This document shows positions 9,809-17,508 of a stretch of DNA of 64,000 nucleotides, piece after piece. The stretch covers positions 1-64,000 of the forward strand of contig CAZHPV010000002.1 of the NCBI GenBank assembly GCA_964534845.1, given 5' to 3'. Both the position numbers and the translations under genes were made by a program. Origin of the DNA: CALCKU01 sp964534845. Lineage in GTDB: Bacteria; Pseudomonadota; Alphaproteobacteria; Caulobacterales; Maricaulaceae. Below the pieces are notes generated by a model. That model made no database searches. It was not told the DNA's origin and saw only the letters and a list, made by a program, of their open reading frames with translations. The stretch's first letter is position 1, and each line of letters begins with the position of its first letter.

Positions 9809-11014
9809 ATGAGTTTTTCCCGGATTTTTTCTTATATGAGCTTGGGGCTTTTATGTAGTCTTGGCCCCGCGCATGTGGCCAATGGCGCAGAGGCCGCTTT
9901 AATAGAGCCTAGCGTGCAAGCTCGTAGCCTAAAACCTCACCCAATAGACAAGGATGCGGTAGAGAGCCGGATCAAGACCTTAATGGAAAACCGGCCAATG
10001 GTCGGCCTGTCCATTGCTATGGTTGAGGACGGCAATGTGACGTATAGCAAGGGTTTTGGGGAGATAATAAAAGGCAGCGGTCAAAAGGTTACCCGCGATA
10101 CAATTTTTCGCTGGGCATCGGTTTCAAAGGGCGTGGCGGCGGCGCTTACGCTCTCGCTAATTGAGGACGGTGATATTTCACTGGCCACACCCGCTAAGGC
10201 TTATGCCCCGTCCCTGAACTTACCGGCCTCAGACCATGAGGTGAGTTTGGAAAACATTTTGTCCCATCAGGTCGGTATTGTCCGAAATGCCTATGATAAG
10301 AAAATAGAAGCCGGCCAAAGCGCTAAGAGCGTGCGGGCTTCATTGGGGAATGTAAAAGAAATCTGTCCTCCGGGTACATGTCATAGCTATCAGAATGTCA
10401 CTTATGATAGTCTGGCAGAAATAGCCCGGAATGTAACAGGCCTGCCTTATAAAGCGCTGGTCGCAGAACGTATTTTTAAACCTTTGGGTATGGTCACGGC
10501 CACGACCACGCATGAGGGCTTGCTACGTTCTAAAAATTGGGCGCGCCCCCATAACCGATATGGCAAAACCATCGCGCAGGTTAAACCCAATTATTACCGA
10601 CTGCCAGCAGCGGCAGGTGTCAATTCGTCTATCAGGGATTTGGCGAAATGGATGCGCGCCCAGATGGATGTCCGTCCACCAAATTTGAAAAATTCGATCC
10701 GGAGTTCCATGCAGCAAGCGCGTATAAAAACGCCGCGTGAAGCAAATTTGCTGAAACATAAATTTCAGGCCCTGGAAAATGCCCGTTATGGTCTAGGCTG
10801 GCGGATTTATGATTATGCCGGACGCAAGGTCGTTGGTCACCGCGGCGGTGTGCAGGGCTATCGCTCACTTGTTTTGTTTGATCCGGCCCTACGCACAGGT
10901 GTCGCAATTATGTGGAATAGTAATCATTCTGAGCCGATTGGTCTGCAACTCGAAATTATGGATCAGGTATACGGACTGCCGCGCCGGGACTGGATGCGGA
11001 TTGGTCCGCGCTAA
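9809..11014 (+). CDS. Secreted beta-lactamase-family serine hydrolase
   Basis: A 401-residue class C beta-lactamase/penicillin-binding-type hydrolase with an N-terminal signal peptide (about residues 1-27). The three active-site elements are visible: SxxK as Ser104-V-S-Lys107, YxN as Tyr193-Q-Asn195, and HRGG at about 343 in place of KTG. Such proteins may be D-amino-acid peptidases, esterases or lactamases, and the sequence does not decide which. It follows uppP by 23 bases and its last four bases overlap the convergent LOG-family gene. Confidence 0.9.
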   Translation: MSFSRIFSYMSLGLLCSLGPAHVANGAEAALIEPSVQARSLKPHPIDKDAVESRIKTLMENRPMVGLSIAMVEDGNVTYSKGFGEIIKGSGQKVTRDTIFRWASVSKGVAAALTLSLIEDGDISLATPAKAYAPSLNLPASDHEVSLENILSHQVGIVRNAYDKKIEAGQSAKSVRASLGNVKEICPPGTCHSYQNVTYDSLAEIARNVTGLPYKALVAERIFKPLGMVTATTTHEGLLRSKNWARPHNRYGKTIAQVKPNYYRLPAAAGVNSSIRDLAKWMRAQMDVRPPNLKNSIRSSMQQARIKTPREANLLKHKFQALENARYGLGWRIYDYAGRKVVGHRGGVQGYRSLVLFDPALRTGVAIMWNSNHSEPIGLQLEIMDQVYGLPRRDWMRIGPR

Positions 11015-11550
11015 TCCGGGCTTCCAATGGCATCAAGCAAGCTGTCAATATCAGTGTAAGATTTCAATAGTTTTCGCCCTTGCGCTTTAATAAACCCCTG
11101 CGCTTTGACATTGTCCAGAAAGCTCTCCAGCGGGGTGAAGTAATTTTCAACATTTAGCAAAGCAATAGGGTTTCTGTGCAAGTCCAATTGGGCCCATGTT
11201 AAAATTTCAAACATCTCGTCAAATGTACCAAAGCCGCCGGGCAAAACGATAAAGCCGTCTGCCATATCGGCCATCATCTGTTTGCGTGCGTGCATGGAGG
11301 GTGTGATATGTAATTGGCTTAAATCAGGATGGACGATTTCCCGATTGGCTAGAAATTCAGGTATAATGCCAGTCACATGACCTTGTGCATCCAATGCTGC
11401 ATTTGCAAGCGCGCCCATAAGCCCTATCGAAGCGCCGCCGTAAACTATACCAAAACCGCGCTCGGCAATGGCTTTTCCTAAGGCGCTTGCTGCCTCAAGA
11501 AAGGCCGGGTTTGTGCCCGGACTTGATCCTGCGAAAACACAAATTTGCAT
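11011..11550 (-). CDS. LOG-family nucleotide phosphoribohydrolase
   Basis: A 179-residue Rossmann-fold LOG protein (TIGR00730 type). The signature PGGFGTFDE is at residues 104-112 and the nucleotide-binding start CVFAGSSPG at 4-12. Characterised members hydrolyse cytokinin riboside 5'-monophosphate or related nucleotide monophosphates to a free base and ribose 5-phosphate; in bacteria without plant contact the physiological substrate is often unclear. It converges on the serine hydrolase gene with a 4-base overlap. Confidence 0.93.
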   Translation of the reverse strand: MQICVFAGSSPGTNPAFLEAASALGKAIAERGFGIVYGGASIGLMGALANAALDAQGHVTGIIPEFLANREIVHPDLSQLHITPSMHARKQMMADMADGFIVLPGGFGTFDEMFEILTWAQLDLHRNPIALLNVENYFTPLESFLDNVKAQGFIKAQGRKLLKSYTDIDSLLDAIGSPD

Positions 11551-11598
11551 AGCTTGGCCTGACTTTGACCGGCTTAAAAGTCCCGGGAGATATTCTGT

Positions 11599-12504
11599 CT
11601 AAGATTTGACGAATTTTAAGGTCATACGATCAGACTCGCCAATTTCCAGCATTTTTGCCTTTAGCGCTTCATCCTCTTTGCTTGTACCCAAAGACGGCGG
11701 TAAGCGCCAGACAATATCGGTATTATCGGGATTGTCTGCGGGATTGGCATTATGCTCGCTTGAGCCAACTAATGTAAATCCAACGGCTTCGACTTTGGCA
11801 ATGACGGCGCTTTGTTTGAGATAACCCGCGCTTCCGCTGGCCCAGTCATCCGAATTTGTTTCAGGACCACGGTGCTGAACAATTCCCAATACACCGCCAG
11901 GTTTAAGGAGGGCGTGGGCATCCGCTAAGGCTTCACCTATAAAATCACCTTTATCGCTAAAGCGTTGGAGATTATGTAACGCACGGATAAATAAGACAGC
12001 ATCTACCTGACCATCCATGGCCGTATTACGACTACCAAATGTAAAGGCGGAAATGTCTGAACCCTCTGCGCCCGTCCATTTTTGGGCCTTGCTAACCCAG
12101 TCCTGGGCCCATGTTTTTTTCTTTTCCATAAAGGCTTCATTGGCAAAACCGCCAAAGAGCGGCCACATTTCCAAACTATAATCCATACCGATCAGGCCAC
12201 CATTTTCTCCTAGATATGGCAGGAGTATTTTAGAATACCATCCCCCGCCAGGCAGGGCTTCGGCAACTGTCATACCGGGCTGGATTCCGAAAAATTCCAG
12301 CGTTTTTTGCGGGTTGCGATATTTGTAACGGGCTTTGGCTTTCTCACTTTGTTCTGAGAGAATTTTTGCGAGATTATCACTATTCTGGGCTGGGTTTACC
12401 GCAGTGGTTTGTGTAGTGGGTTCGGTTACGGTTTCGGCTTGTTTACAAGCGCCTAATATAGCCAGAGTTGAAACAGCAACGCCTAAAATTAAATGTCTTA
12501 TCAT
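11599..12504 (-). CDS. Lipoprotein with class I methyltransferase fold
   Basis: 301 residues. The lipobox LAILGAC marks a lipoprotein, so the protein should be outside the cytoplasm. The body is a predicted methyltransferase fold of the COG4798 type (PGMTVAEALPGGGWYSKIL, later HALLKPGGVLGIVQH). The SAM-binding loop reads EALPGGG instead of the usual D-x-G-x-G-x-G. I used the ATG at 12504, with GGAGG eight bases upstream, rather than a TTG at 12510. SAM is not expected in the periplasm, so the activity is uncertain. Confidence 0.85.
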   Translation of the reverse strand: MIRHLILGVAVSTLAILGACKQAETVTEPTTQTTAVNPAQNSDNLAKILSEQSEKAKARYKYRNPQKTLEFFGIQPGMTVAEALPGGGWYSKILLPYLGENGGLIGMDYSLEMWPLFGGFANEAFMEKKKTWAQDWVSKAQKWTGAEGSDISAFTFGSRNTAMDGQVDAVLFIRALHNLQRFSDKGDFIGEALADAHALLKPGGVLGIVQHRGPETNSDDWASGSAGYLKQSAVIAKVEAVGFTLVGSSEHNANPADNPDNTDIVWRLPPSLGTSKEDEALKAKMLEIGESDRMTLKFVKS

Positions 12505-12570
12505 TATCAAGTCCTCCCAGTTAGCTTTGGCAGGCTTACTTTAATTTTAGGATGTTGGCAATTCTCGCGC

Positions 12571-13530
12571 TTAACTCCGTTTTTCGTAAAATTGCCCATA
12601 TTTACGAAACCGTTCCATATAGGCTGGCACAATAGCCTCTATTGTTTCAGGGCTTATACCCAAATCGGTAAGGGTAAGGGCGGTATCAGATACGATATTA
12701 TCGGACTGTAGGCTTATGACCTGATCGCGGGTCAGGAAGGGTTCAATCAAGGGCAAGGCTCCGGTTGCGTCACCCATAAATCCTAAAAACTTTGCCCCAA
12801 ACCACGGTACAGGCATTAAGAACCGTTTGCGGTCAGTGACGTCCAAAATAAATTGCATCAGCTCTTTGAAAGAATAGATACGGGGTCCGCCCAGTTCATA
12901 TGTTTTGGCGTTGGAACCTGCATTGACCGCAGCGGCTATAGCATCGGCTACATCGCCGACATAGACGGGTTGAAATTTGGTTTCGCCTCCGCCCATGAGG
13001 GGCAATATGGGTAGCAGGCTGGCCATGTGCCCAAAGCGGTTAAAGAAGTTGTCTTCAGGCCCGAAAACAATAGACGGGCGCATAATGTCGGCGCTGAGTA
13101 CAAATTTACGAATGCGGATTTCACCTTCGCCCTTGGTTTGGCCGTAGCGACTGTCCGCGTCGATATCCGCACCGATCGCCGAGACATGTACGAAGTTTTC
13201 TATGCCGGCTTCGGCTACGGCCCGCGCGAGTGTTTCTGCCCCGTCAATATGGATGTTCTCAAAGCTTTGTGCTCCGCTTTCATAGAGAAGGGCAACAAGA
13301 TTGACCACGGCGTCCGAGCCCGCAACGGCGCGCGCAACAGAATCCTCATAGCGCAAATTGGCTTGGACCAGTTGTACCTGCCCGACATTGCCGATGACTT
13401 TAAGCTCCAGACCGGTATGGGGTCTGCGCATGGCGACCCGGACGCGCCAACCTTGTTTGACGAATTTTCGCACGACATATTTGCCGATAAATCCAGCGCC
13501 GCCAAAAATGGTCACAAGTCTTTCGTTCAT
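12571..13530 (-). CDS. NDUFA9-like NAD(P)-binding epimerase-fold protein
   Basis: A 319-residue atypical short-chain dehydrogenase of the complex I NDUFA9 subfamily. The Rossmann motif FGGAGFIGKYVVRKF is at residues 9-23 and VHVSAIGAD / YGQTKGEGE are typical of the extended SDR core. In alphaproteobacteria and mitochondria these proteins are linked to complex I or quinone biosynthesis. It lies downstream of the phosphatase gene on the same strand. Confidence 0.9.
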   Translation of the reverse strand: MNERLVTIFGGAGFIGKYVVRKFVKQGWRVRVAMRRPHTGLELKVIGNVGQVQLVQANLRYEDSVARAVAGSDAVVNLVALLYESGAQSFENIHIDGAETLARAVAEAGIENFVHVSAIGADIDADSRYGQTKGEGEIRIRKFVLSADIMRPSIVFGPEDNFFNRFGHMASLLPILPLMGGGETKFQPVYVGDVADAIAAAVNAGSNAKTYELGGPRIYSFKELMQFILDVTDRKRFLMPVPWFGAKFLGFMGDATGALPLIEPFLTRDQVISLQSDNIVSDTALTLTDLGISPETIEAIVPAYMERFRKYGQFYEKRS

Positions 13531-13613
13531 ATCCTGACCCTTAAGTCTTTTTCACCGCCCAGTTAGCGGGATTTTCTAGTTATGTCTATACGCGGTTTTC
13601 GCGTCAATCCACG

Positions 13614-14093
13614 TCAATCTGGTTTTAAATGTTTACATAACCCCTGACTGGCCGCCTCGATCAGTGCGATAACGGTTTGAAATCCGTCCCGCCCGCCATA
13701 ATAAGGGTCCGGGACTTCATCTTGCGAGAGTTGTGGGGCAAAATCTAAAAACAGATGCAGCTTATCACTATATTGGGCTGGGCAGGTGGAACGCAGCGAT
13801 TTAAGGTTATTGTGATCCATAGCCAGAATATAATCAAAGAGGACAAAGTCATTTTTTTCGATTTTGCGCGATGTTTGTCCGGTAAAGCTATAGCCTTTTT
13901 CTTGTCCGGCCTCTATTGCCCTTGGGTCGGGTGTTTCGCCTTGATGCCAGCCGCCTGTTCCGGCGCTATCTATTTTGACCTTTAATCCGAATTGCCTCGC
14001 ATATTTGCGAAAGACCGCCTCCGCTGTTGGCGAGCGGCAAATATTGCCAAGACAGACAAACAGAACGTTTATGTCTTCATGATCTGATCGCAT
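13614..14093 (-). CDS. Low molecular weight protein-tyrosine phosphatase
   Basis: 159 residues with the P-loop CLGNICRS (Cys14 nucleophile to Arg20/Ser21) and the general-acid loop VPDPYYGG near 122-129, the complete active site of the family. In bacteria these enzymes dephosphorylate tyrosine kinases of capsule synthesis or arginine/tyrosine-phosphorylated proteins; no kinase partner is nearby. It follows the sensor kinase gene by about 105 bases on the same strand. Confidence 0.94.
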   Translation of the reverse strand: MRSDHEDINVLFVCLGNICRSPTAEAVFRKYARQFGLKVKIDSAGTGGWHQGETPDPRAIEAGQEKGYSFTGQTSRKIEKNDFVLFDYILAMDHNNLKSLRSTCPAQYSDKLHLFLDFAPQLSQDEVPDPYYGGRDGFQTVIALIEAASQGLCKHLKPD

Positions 14094-14198
14094 GCGGACT
14101 AGCCTTGCAAGAGAGGGTTAATGGGAATCACAGCTCTATCATCACCGAAAAAGGGTCGGATGAAAAGCCTGATAATACTGATTGAGGATGGAATTGCG

Positions 14199-17108
14199 CT
14201 AAAGACCGAGGGCTTTGAGTGGTTTCGGGGATGGGTAAGCTATTGGCTTTTGTGTTTCGGTTTGCGGGCCGTTATTGATATTTGCGTCATGCCCCGCAAA
14301 GAAGTTTACCGCATTTATAAGCTCGGATTTTTCAAGCGGCTTTTGCAAAATGAAATTTATACCTGCGCCTAAAGCGTCTGCGTGGGTTTGGGCATCTCGT
14401 TCTGCGCTAAGCGCAATAATAGGCACTCCGTTTAGGGGCGCTGGTAAGTTTCGGATAATTTTTGTAGCCGTAATGCCGTCCATGATTGGCATATCTATAT
14501 CCATTATGACGAGGTCCAGATTTTGAAGCTTCATAATCTCGACGGCCTCCTGACCATTGCTCGCTAAATGAATGCCATATCCTGTATTGTTAAGCATGAG
14601 TTGTGTGGCAATTTGATTGGCTCGTTCATCGTCAACAATGATCAAGGTAAAGGGCATGGGCGGTTTGTCTATGTTGATAATATCGGGGTTGATAATATCG
14701 GGGTTGATAATATCGGGAAATTGGGGGAGGGGCGTCGGCGCTGCTTCGGGTGCTGGCACGGCTTCTTGTGCTATGTCTGCTGCGAGCGGTTGCAGTGGTT
14801 TGAGCTGTGCCAGAATATCAAGCGTGTCCGTGGTCTCTATTGTACCGGACAGGGGTGTTTGCGCTACCGCGTCTTCTAGTATTGTTTCCAGTTCATCCCT
14901 GTCGGCTTGGGTTATTGAGTCGGATTTCAGAGCCTGTAGAGGCGGGGCTTTCGGGGCCGTATTTTTTTCCAAGGGGATAAGTGTGTTTTTGAAACGGTCT
15001 TGAATTGTTAATGTAAATTCCGATCCGCGATTAGGGTTTGATACCAGACTAACATCGCCGTTCATCAAACGGGCAAGAGAGCGGGTGATGGCCAGCCCAA
15101 GCCCGGCACCGCCAAAATGTCGGGTAATGGAGCTATCAGCTTGCACAAAGGGTTGGAAAAGCCGCTTTTGAACTTCGGGTGTTATGCCGGCTCCCGTATC
15201 GGCGACATTGATTTTGAGTTGGATGTTTCCTGTGCCTTTGACAGGTTCAGCGCTCACATGCACATGTATGCGGCCGGACTTGGTGAATTTTACCGAGTTG
15301 GAAACGAGATTATCTATACATTGGAAGAGACATTTTGGATCTGTGTATATGAGATCCGGGACTGATTTATCAACATGGGTCGTAAATATCACGTCTTTTT
15401 GAGTAATAATGTCACGCCATTTTTCATCAATACGGGATATGATCTCTTTTGCAGAACAATCGCTTTTCATTATCTCAATATCACCAGCTTCCAGTCTCGA
15501 CATATCCATAATGTTTTCGACAAGCCCTAAGAGCTCATTTCCGGAGTTTAGAATTATACTTGTTTTATGTTTCAAATCTTCATTGGGGGCGGTCATACAT
15601 AAAAGGTCGGCAATGCCTATAATCCCATTTAAGGGTGTGCGTAATTCATGGGACATAATGGCAAGAAATTCAGACTTGGATTTCTCTCCCGCCTGGGCCT
15701 GTTTTGCGGCAATTTCTAGCTCCTTGGCCACGCGCGCCCTATAACGCGCTAAAATAACGGCGGTGATCGCCGCTATGGCAAAAATGAAAGACAGCGCACC
15801 CAGAAGTAAATTTACTTTTTGCTTTTGCTCGAGCTCGGCTTGCCTGAGAAGGGCCTCACGCCGCAGAGCGTTTTCTCTTTCGCCTTGCCTATTTTTCGAA
15901 TTTTCAAGCGATGCCAAAAACTTGACTGTTTCGGCATTATTTGCCGTGAGAATGCTTTGAATACCCGCATCCATGCGCTGGTTCATTAATGCATGCGTCT
16001 TTACGGCATCGCCTCTACTTAGGGCAATGAGCGCTTTTGCATGTAAAATGCGCTGCGGCGTACTCCCCATGATTCTATCGGAGTCTTCCACAGCGTTTTC
16101 AAATACTAGCAAAGCTGTTTCCGCCCGCACGGTTTCTCCCATGCCGGCCAAGGCACTAACACGCAATATTAACAGCGTTTCGCGAATGGTTTTTACCTTG
16201 GCGAGTTCTAAGCCCGCTTCAATTTGTTCAAAGGCCTTTTTATAATGGGTCTGTTCAATGAGGGTTTGGGCTAAGCGCATCTGTGTAAGGCCCGGTACAC
16301 CTGAATGGTTTTCAATACGCGCCAATATTTGGACGAGTTCGCCGGCGGTCTCATGATCTCGCCAGCTATTAAAGGCATAGACCAGATTATTGAGCAGGTT
16401 TACCCCGTCAATGGGTTGGCCTGACGCTTTTTTCAACTCTATTAATTTTGCGGTATTTTGCGTGCCCAAGGTCGGGTTCCGCATCAGGTTATGTAGATAT
16501 GCCGTGTGATCAATTATTTCTATGCGGGCTTCTGAAGCGTATTGGGAGAGTTCGTCTGGAATAAGTTGTAAGGCAGTTTCCGCTTGGCGCAAAGCCAAGC
16601 TTGGGTTGAAATAATAAGAATTTATCAAGCTTTTATAGAGCCAGGCATTTTGTGCGACAAACCAATCAGGGTGGGATGTAAAAGGTTCTAGAGTATGGAG
16701 TATAACGTCCAGATTATCTCGATTTGCATGCGGGTTTTCAGCGTCAAAATTTTGGGATATGACCGAGAAGAGTTCGCCTACCGCAATGTCACGTTGAGTG
16801 CCAATTTCTTGGGCTAATGAAGTATATTTTTCAACGATTTGGTTTGTATCAAAATTGTTACTTTGATTTGTTGCGCCGTATATGAGGGTACGCAATTTCA
16901 ATAATCTTTCTTGGGGCGGTAATTGGCTAATCTGTTCCAGACTTGACCCTTCATTTTGGGTCTTTAACAGACTTTCTGTTTCAATCTGATTTCCGATTTT
17001 AAGCGCGAGGCTGCGTGTCTCTTCAGGTAATCCCGGAATATCATTCGCCCAAGCCGAACTTAGCGTTAAAATGGCTGTTATAAGGGCAGGAAAGAAGAGG
17101 GTTTTCAT
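14199..17108 (-). CDS. Hybrid sensor histidine kinase, helical-repeat periplasmic domain
   Basis: A 969-residue membrane kinase. I start at the ATG at 17108 because it gives an ideal signal peptide (MKTLFFPALITAILTLSSAWA); an upstream ATG at 17147 would add 13 residues. Residues about 22-430 are extracytoplasmic and all-helical, resembling TPR repeats. One membrane helix at about 433-454 is followed by a coiled linker, HisKA with His487 in SHELRTPLNG, HATPase_c (DTGAGI, GGAGLGL), a Pro/Ala-rich linker with a PDIIN repeat, and a receiver with phosphoacceptor Asp870 and Lys923. No Hpt domain is present. It lies just downstream of the double-glycine peptide gene but behind that gene's terminator, so it probably has its own promoter. 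A role as peptide receptor is speculative. Confidence 0.92.
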   Translation of the reverse strand: MKTLFFPALITAILTLSSAWANDIPGLPEETRSLALKIGNQIETESLLKTQNEGSSLEQISQLPPQERLLKLRTLIYGATNQSNNFDTNQIVEKYTSLAQEIGTQRDIAVGELFSVISQNFDAENPHANRDNLDVILHTLEPFTSHPDWFVAQNAWLYKSLINSYYFNPSLALRQAETALQLIPDELSQYASEARIEIIDHTAYLHNLMRNPTLGTQNTAKLIELKKASGQPIDGVNLLNNLVYAFNSWRDHETAGELVQILARIENHSGVPGLTQMRLAQTLIEQTHYKKAFEQIEAGLELAKVKTIRETLLILRVSALAGMGETVRAETALLVFENAVEDSDRIMGSTPQRILHAKALIALSRGDAVKTHALMNQRMDAGIQSILTANNAETVKFLASLENSKNRQGERENALRREALLRQAELEQKQKVNLLLGALSFIFAIAAITAVILARYRARVAKELEIAAKQAQAGEKSKSEFLAIMSHELRTPLNGIIGIADLLCMTAPNEDLKHKTSIILNSGNELLGLVENIMDMSRLEAGDIEIMKSDCSAKEIISRIDEKWRDIITQKDVIFTTHVDKSVPDLIYTDPKCLFQCIDNLVSNSVKFTKSGRIHVHVSAEPVKGTGNIQLKINVADTGAGITPEVQKRLFQPFVQADSSITRHFGGAGLGLAITRSLARLMNGDVSLVSNPNRGSEFTLTIQDRFKNTLIPLEKNTAPKAPPLQALKSDSITQADRDELETILEDAVAQTPLSGTIETTDTLDILAQLKPLQPLAADIAQEAVPAPEAAPTPLPQFPDIINPDIINPDIINIDKPPMPFTLIIVDDERANQIATQLMLNNTGYGIHLASNGQEAVEIMKLQNLDLVIMDIDMPIMDGITATKIIRNLPAPLNGVPIIALSAERDAQTHADALGAGINFILQKPLEKSELINAVNFFAGHDANINNGPQTETQKPIAYPSPKPLKALGL
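14674..14717 (-). repeat. 15-bp tandem repeat in kinase linker
   Basis: Three near-perfect copies of a 15-bp unit (plus strand TTGATAATATCGGGG) encode PDIIN repeated three times in the linker between the kinase core and the receiver. Because the unit is a multiple of three, copy-number change keeps the frame. Confidence 0.9.
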
Positions 17109-17227
17109 TCCCCGTTTTGCTAAAACAAATATGTGAGCCCAAAACATGTATCAGAATTAGCCATATTTGGTTAACGCAATCTTTTTAACGGGCGTTAAGT
17201 ACCGGAAATTTTGGTAAAATCTGGGCA
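17109..17227 (-). promoter_or_regulatory. Upstream region of the sensor kinase
   Basis: Contains CCATATTTGGTTAA (17161-17174), nearly the same as CCATATTTGTTAA (17451-17463) upstream of the peptide gene, and an inverted repeat TTAACG-GG-CGTTAA at 17185-17198. Several TTAA half-sites suggest a CtrA-like regulator, but the spacing here (N10, N6) is not the canonical N7. Confidence 0.45.
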
Positions 17228-17250
17228 TAAAAAAAACCCGCCGAAGCGGG
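17228..17250 (-). terminator. Terminator of the peptide transcript
   Basis: On the minus strand, CCCGC-TTCG-GCGGG (17250-17237) with a stable TTCG tetraloop is followed by eight Ts. It ends the peptide transcript 40 bases after its stop and separates it from the kinase gene. Confidence 0.92.
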
Positions 17251-17289
17251 AACCCACATCAAGCCCAAAGGGCATGAATTTATAACTTA

Positions 17290-17358
17290 CTAGTAGTCAA
17301 CAATAATTGGACGACCGCCAGCTACAACTTCGATTTCTTCAAGAGTTAGCTCACGCAT
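17290..17358 (-). CDS. 22-residue double-glycine leader peptide precursor
   Basis: The product has a 15-residue leader, MRELTLEEIEVVAGG, and a predicted mature core of only seven residues, RPIIVDY. The leader fits the consensus for C39-peptidase substrates: Leu -12, Glu -8, Ile -7, Val -4, Gly -2, Gly -1. Translation is strongly supported by AAGGAG placed seven to eight bases before the ATG and by tandem stops TAG TAA. The gene is flanked upstream by a peptidase-containing ABC exporter on the same strand and downstream by a dedicated terminator. The core has no Cys, Ser or Thr and no modification enzyme is adjacent, so a linear peptide is likely. It could be a pheromone or a very small bacteriocin; the sequence does not tell which. 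It is too short for standard gene callers. Confidence 0.88.
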   Translation of the reverse strand: MRELTLEEIEVVAGGRPIIVDY

Positions 17359-17369
17359 TCTACTCTCCT

Positions 17370-17406
17370 TTTTAGTGCGTAACGAAATTGTTACACCTCA
17401 CTAAAA
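17370..17406 (-). promoter_or_regulatory. Hairpin in the peptide 5' leader
   Basis: Perfect 8-bp arms (plus strand TTTTAGTG 17370-17377 / CACTAAAA 17399-17406) enclose a second 5-bp stem (GTAAC 17379-17383 / GTTAC 17390-17394) with a 6-base loop. The 3' arm on the mRNA runs directly into the AAGGAG ribosome binding site, so the fold could control translation or stabilise the 5' end; alternatively it is a DNA operator. Confidence 0.7.
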
Positions 17407-17435
17407 CCAAGAAAGCGCGAGCATGCAAGTAAAAA

Positions 17436-17452
17436 TTAACTATTTATTAACC
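17436..17452. promoter_or_regulatory. CtrA-type box upstream of the peptide
   Basis: TTAACTATTTATTAACC is an exact TTAA-N7-TTAAC full site. It is centred about 85 bases upstream of the peptide ATG. If it overlaps a -35 region, as at many CtrA-activated promoters, transcription would start just before the 17370-17406 hairpin. ctrA itself lies 15 kb away in this window. Confidence 0.6.
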
Positions 17453-17467
17453 ATATTTGTTAAGACA

Positions 17468-17484
17468 TGTCCCATTTTGGGACA
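17468..17484. promoter_or_regulatory. Inverted repeat between exporter and peptide genes
   Basis: TGTCCCA-TTT-TGGGACA is a perfect 7-bp inverted repeat 25 bases beyond the exporter stop codon and just upstream of the CtrA box. No T-run follows on the minus strand, so it is more likely an operator or processing hairpin than a full terminator. Confidence 0.5.
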
Positions 17485-17508
17485 ATTTAAGGTTAAAATC
17501 AGGTAAAA

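Noticed and set aside
13027..13566. 179-codon plus-strand ORF
   Set aside because: Entirely antisense to the well-supported NDUFA9-like gene, with no protein family features.
17109..17147. ATG at 17147 as sensor kinase start
   Set aside because: It adds 13 residues before a complete signal peptide and has no ribosome binding site; the ATG at 17108 is preferred, though its GGGGA is very close.
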